The notes under the pieces were generated by a model. That model was not told the origin of the DNA and ran no database searches. It was given only the letters and a program-made list of their open reading frames with translations. Shown here one piece after another: positions 4,664 to 6,643 of a stretch of 6,643 bases of DNA. The translations under genes and the position numbers were made by a program. The stretch lies in NCBI GenBank assembly GCA_910586205.1, contig CAJUGD010000062.1, forward strand, positions 1-6,643, written 5' to 3'. Source of the DNA: an uncultured Lachnospiraceae bacterium. Its GTDB lineage: Bacteria; Bacillota; Clostridia; Lachnospirales; Lachnospiraceae. The first letter of the stretch is position 1; the number at the start of each line of letters is the position of its first letter.

Positions 4664-6499
4664 TCATCTTTCCAGAATTTCCATAAATTCCTCTCCGCTG
4701 ATAGTCTCCCTTTCCAGCAAATAAGCTGATATCTCGTTCAGCTTTCCTGCATTTTCCTTCAAAATCCCCATTGCTTTATCATATTGCTCCTTCACAATCC
4801 GAATAACCTCCTGATCTACCATCCTGGCAGTCTCCGGAGCACAGACCATAGAGGTATCTCCGCCTAAATACTGATTATTCACTGTCTCTAAGGCAACCAT
4901 ACCAAACTGGCCGCTCATGCCATACCGGGTCACCATGGCCCTTGCCAGCTTTGTAGCCTGCTCAATATCATTGGCGGCCCCTGTGGTAATGGACCCAAAC
5001 ATAAATTCTTCGGCTGCACGTCCGCCCGTAAAGGTAGCGATCTTGTCAAGAGCCTCCTCCTTGCTCATAAGGAAGCGCTCTCCCTCCTCCACCTGCATGG
5101 TATACCCCAAAGCGCCGGAGGTCCGGGGAATAATGGTGATCTTGTGAACCGGCGCACTATGGCTCTGACAAGCAGCTACCAGAGCATGTCCTACCTCATG
5201 ATATGCCACAATCCGCTTCTCCTTCTCTGACACAGCCGCATTCTTGCGCTGGTATCCTGCAATGACCACCTCCACACTTTCTTCCAAGTCCTCCTGAGAT
5301 ACTACGCTGCGCCTCTGACGCACTGCCCGCAGAGCCGCCTCATTGACTATATTGGCAAGCTCCGCACCACTTGCGCCGGAAGTAGCTCGCCCGATCTCAT
5401 CAAAATTCACATTATCCCCCAGCTTTACATTCTTTCCATGAACCTTTAAGATGGCTACGCGCCCTCTAAGATCCGGCAGTTCCACAGGCACACGCCTGTC
5501 AAACCGTCCCGGACGCAGCAGCGCCTTGTCTAATGATTCCGGGCGATTGGTAGCTGCAAGGATCACTACCCCCTTCTTCCCGTCAAATCCATCCATCTCT
5601 GTCAAAAGCTGGTTTAATGTCTGTTCTCTCTCGTCGTTTCCTCCGATTCCCCCTCCGTCCCGCTTCTTTCCTATCGTATCAATCTCATCAATAAACACAA
5701 TGCAAGGCGCTTTTTCATTTGCCTGTTTAAACAGATCCCGCACCTTTGCCGCACCCATTCCCACAAACATTTCCACAAATTCCGAGCCGGAAATAGAGAA
5801 AAACGGAACATGTGCCTCCCCTGCCACTGCCTTAGCCAAAAGAGTCTTTCCGGTTCCTGGAGGTCCTACCAGCAAAGCTCCTTTCGGCAAGGTTGCCCCA
5901 ATATCTGCATATTTCTGGGGATTATGGAGAAAATCCACAATCTCCTTTAAAGCTTCCTTTGCCTCCTCCTGCCCTGCCACATCGGCAAAAGTCTTACCAG
6001 TCTCTGCCTCAGCATAAATCTTGGCATTCGACTTGCCGAACGTCATGGCATTGCCCATGCCGCCCATCTTTTTCATCATAAACCGGCTGAGAAGCTGGCC
6101 GATAATCACAAACATCACAATAGGCATAATCCATGTAGTAAAAAACGTCAAAAGCGGCGACGCTTGAGTAGGAATCTCTTTTGCAAAGATAACCCCTGCT
6201 GCCCGCAGCCTTTCTGTCAGCTCATCATCCGGCCAGAATCCCGTCTTATAAGCCCCTAACTTGTCCTCCTCATTCTTTGCCAGAAAGCTGATCTGGTTGT
6301 CCTGCATGGCAACCTGCTCTACCTTTCCGCTCTCTACCATGGACAAAAACTGATCATAAGATACTTCCTTTACTGACCTTTCCATGACAGAAGGAAATAC
6401 CAGAGCATTTAAAAGCATTGTCACAACCAGCACAATAAAATAATAATAGATCCAACTTTTCGGCGATGGTTTCTTTGGTTCTTCATTTTTTATTCCCAT
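4664..6499 (-). CDS. ftsH: ATP-dependent zinc metalloprotease FtsH
   Basis: This complete 611-residue FtsH (family about 600-650) is a membrane-anchored AAA+ protease that degrades misfolded membrane proteins and short-lived regulators as a hexamer. Two membrane segments lie at about 16-36 and 116-139 and enclose a small extracytoplasmic domain. The AAA+ module has Walker A GPPGTGKT (212-219), the pore loop FVGMG (245-249), Walker B VFIDEID (268-274) and the second region of homology ending LLRPGRFDR (327-335), whose Arg residues act as fingers. The protease domain has zinc motif HEVGH (434-438) and the third ligand expected at D511 in AANDIEQA. All key residues are present. HEVGH in place of the textbook HEAGH is frequent in Clostridia. 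ATG 6497-6499 follows TAAGGAG at 8 nt. No co-transcribed neighbour is visible, and its base composition is more G+C-rich than the accessory genes to the left, as expected for a core gene. Confidence 0.97.
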   Translation of the reverse strand: MGIKNEEPKKPSPKSWIYYYFIVLVVTMLLNALVFPSVMERSVKEVSYDQFLSMVESGKVEQVAMQDNQISFLAKNEEDKLGAYKTGFWPDDELTERLRAAGVIFAKEIPTQASPLLTFFTTWIMPIVMFVIIGQLLSRFMMKKMGGMGNAMTFGKSNAKIYAEAETGKTFADVAGQEEAKEALKEIVDFLHNPQKYADIGATLPKGALLVGPPGTGKTLLAKAVAGEAHVPFFSISGSEFVEMFVGMGAAKVRDLFKQANEKAPCIVFIDEIDTIGKKRDGGGIGGNDEREQTLNQLLTEMDGFDGKKGVVILAATNRPESLDKALLRPGRFDRRVPVELPDLRGRVAILKVHGKNVKLGDNVNFDEIGRATSGASGAELANIVNEAALRAVRQRRSVVSQEDLEESVEVVIAGYQRKNAAVSEKEKRIVAYHEVGHALVAACQSHSAPVHKITIIPRTSGALGYTMQVEEGERFLMSKEEALDKIATFTGGRAAEEFMFGSITTGAANDIEQATKLARAMVTRYGMSGQFGMVALETVNNQYLGGDTSMVCAPETARMVDQEVIRIVKEQYDKAMGILKENAGKLNEISAYLLERETISGEEFMEILER

Positions 6500-6507
6500 T
6501 CCAATTT

Positions 6508-6514
6508 CTCCTTA
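6508..6514 (-). promoter_or_regulatory. Ribosome binding site of ftsH
   Basis: TAAGGAG on the minus strand lies 8 nt before the ftsH ATG, an optimal spacing. Confidence 0.85.
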
Positions 6515-6533
6515 CAATAATCATTTTATCTAG

Positions 6534-6562
6534 AGTATACAACAAAAATTTATTTTTTTAAA
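6534..6562 (-). promoter_or_regulatory. Probable ftsH promoter with weak -35
   Basis: On the minus strand a -10 TATACT (6534-6539, 5 of 6) lies 17 nt after TTTAAA (6557-6562, 4 of 6 to TTGACA). The predicted start near 6527 gives a leader of about 28 nt. A poor -35 with ordered repeats just upstream suggests an activated promoter. Confidence 0.5.
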
Positions 6563-6570
6563 CCTTGTTG

Positions 6571-6598
6571 TCTAAAATTATTCTAAAGTGTTTCTAAA
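6571..6598 (-). promoter_or_regulatory. Three TTTAGA direct repeats at 11-bp spacing
   Basis: TTTAGA occurs on the minus strand at 6593-6598, 6582-6587 and 6571-6576, each separated by 5 nt, so the period is exactly 11 bp. The nearest copy ends 8 nt upstream of the presumed ftsH -35. Hexamer-N5-hexamer arrays are the usual binding layout of OmpR/PhoB-family response regulators (for example WalR and PhoP in Firmicutes). The hexamer itself does not match a consensus I know for certain. Confidence 0.5.
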
Positions 6599-6642
6599 CC
6601 CTCATGCCCCACATTTGGCACCACCATAAATGAAACTGTGCA
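6583..6642 (-). other. Possible C-terminal tail of a gene upstream of ftsH
   Basis: A minus-strand frame is open from the window edge for 19 codons, contains MVVPNVGHEGLETL and stops at TAG 6583-6585. It is too short to identify and may be chance. If real, that gene ends within the repeat array upstream of ftsH. Confidence 0.2.
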
Positions 6643-6643
6643 A

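Noticed and set aside
5451..6081. Plus-strand frames opposite ftsH
   Set aside because: They are antisense shadows of the strongly conserved ftsH coding frame.
1..6643. CRISPR array, tRNA, rRNA or riboswitch
   Set aside because: No regularly spaced long repeats and no recognisable tRNA, rRNA or riboswitch core were seen on either strand by eye.

Overview
The window looks like part of a low-to-moderate G+C Firmicutes chromosome, most likely Clostridia/Lachnospiraceae. The evidence is the FtsH type, a PD-(D/E)XK 'transposase' of a kind very common in that family, strong AGGAG-type ribosome sites, sigma-A-like TTGACA/TATAAT promoters and a HrcA-type CIRCE operator. This placement is inferred from recalled families, not from a search.

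Left third (1-2168): an AT-rich accessory pair transcribed divergently from a 260-bp control region. Leftward is the N-terminal half of a metallo-beta-lactamase-fold protein (TTG start), cut by an in-frame TAA beyond which the frame stays open to the window edge. Rightward is an intact AAA15/OLD-like ATPase of 465 aa. Each has a recognisable promoter. The leftward one carries a near-perfect CIRCE element at its predicted transcription start, which predicts HrcA (heat or protein-stress) control of a gene that is not a chaperone. This is the most unusual signal in the window. An MBL-fold hydrolase beside an AAA15 ATPase resembles the composition of anti-phage modules, but no known system is matched.

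Middle (2169-4660): no intact gene lies between 2169 and 3251. The stretch holds a 14-bp perfect hairpin behind the ATPase and decayed remnants on the minus strand: an S1-domain-like protein with an internal deletion and a stop, an unidentified coding-like scrap, and the C-terminal end of a tyrosine recombinase with a frameshift and lost catalytic residues. These fit a dead integrated mobile element. Next come an intact PD-(D/E)XK nuclease-family transposase (minus), a short frameshifted fragment of uvrB, and a G+C-rich element able to form alternative hairpins.

Right third (4664-6643): a complete, ordinary-looking ftsH (minus), the core membrane AAA+ zinc protease. Its upstream region has a weak -35, a good -10 and, just upstream, three TTTAGA hexamers at exact 11-bp spacing, the layout of an OmpR/PhoB-family response-regulator site.

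Overall the window reads as a housekeeping gene (ftsH) next to an accessory hotspot where mobile DNA has arrived and decayed, leaving one mobile-type nuclease gene and one ATPase intact. Both FtsH and the CIRCE-controlled gene point to protein-stress biology, but nothing here shows that they work together.
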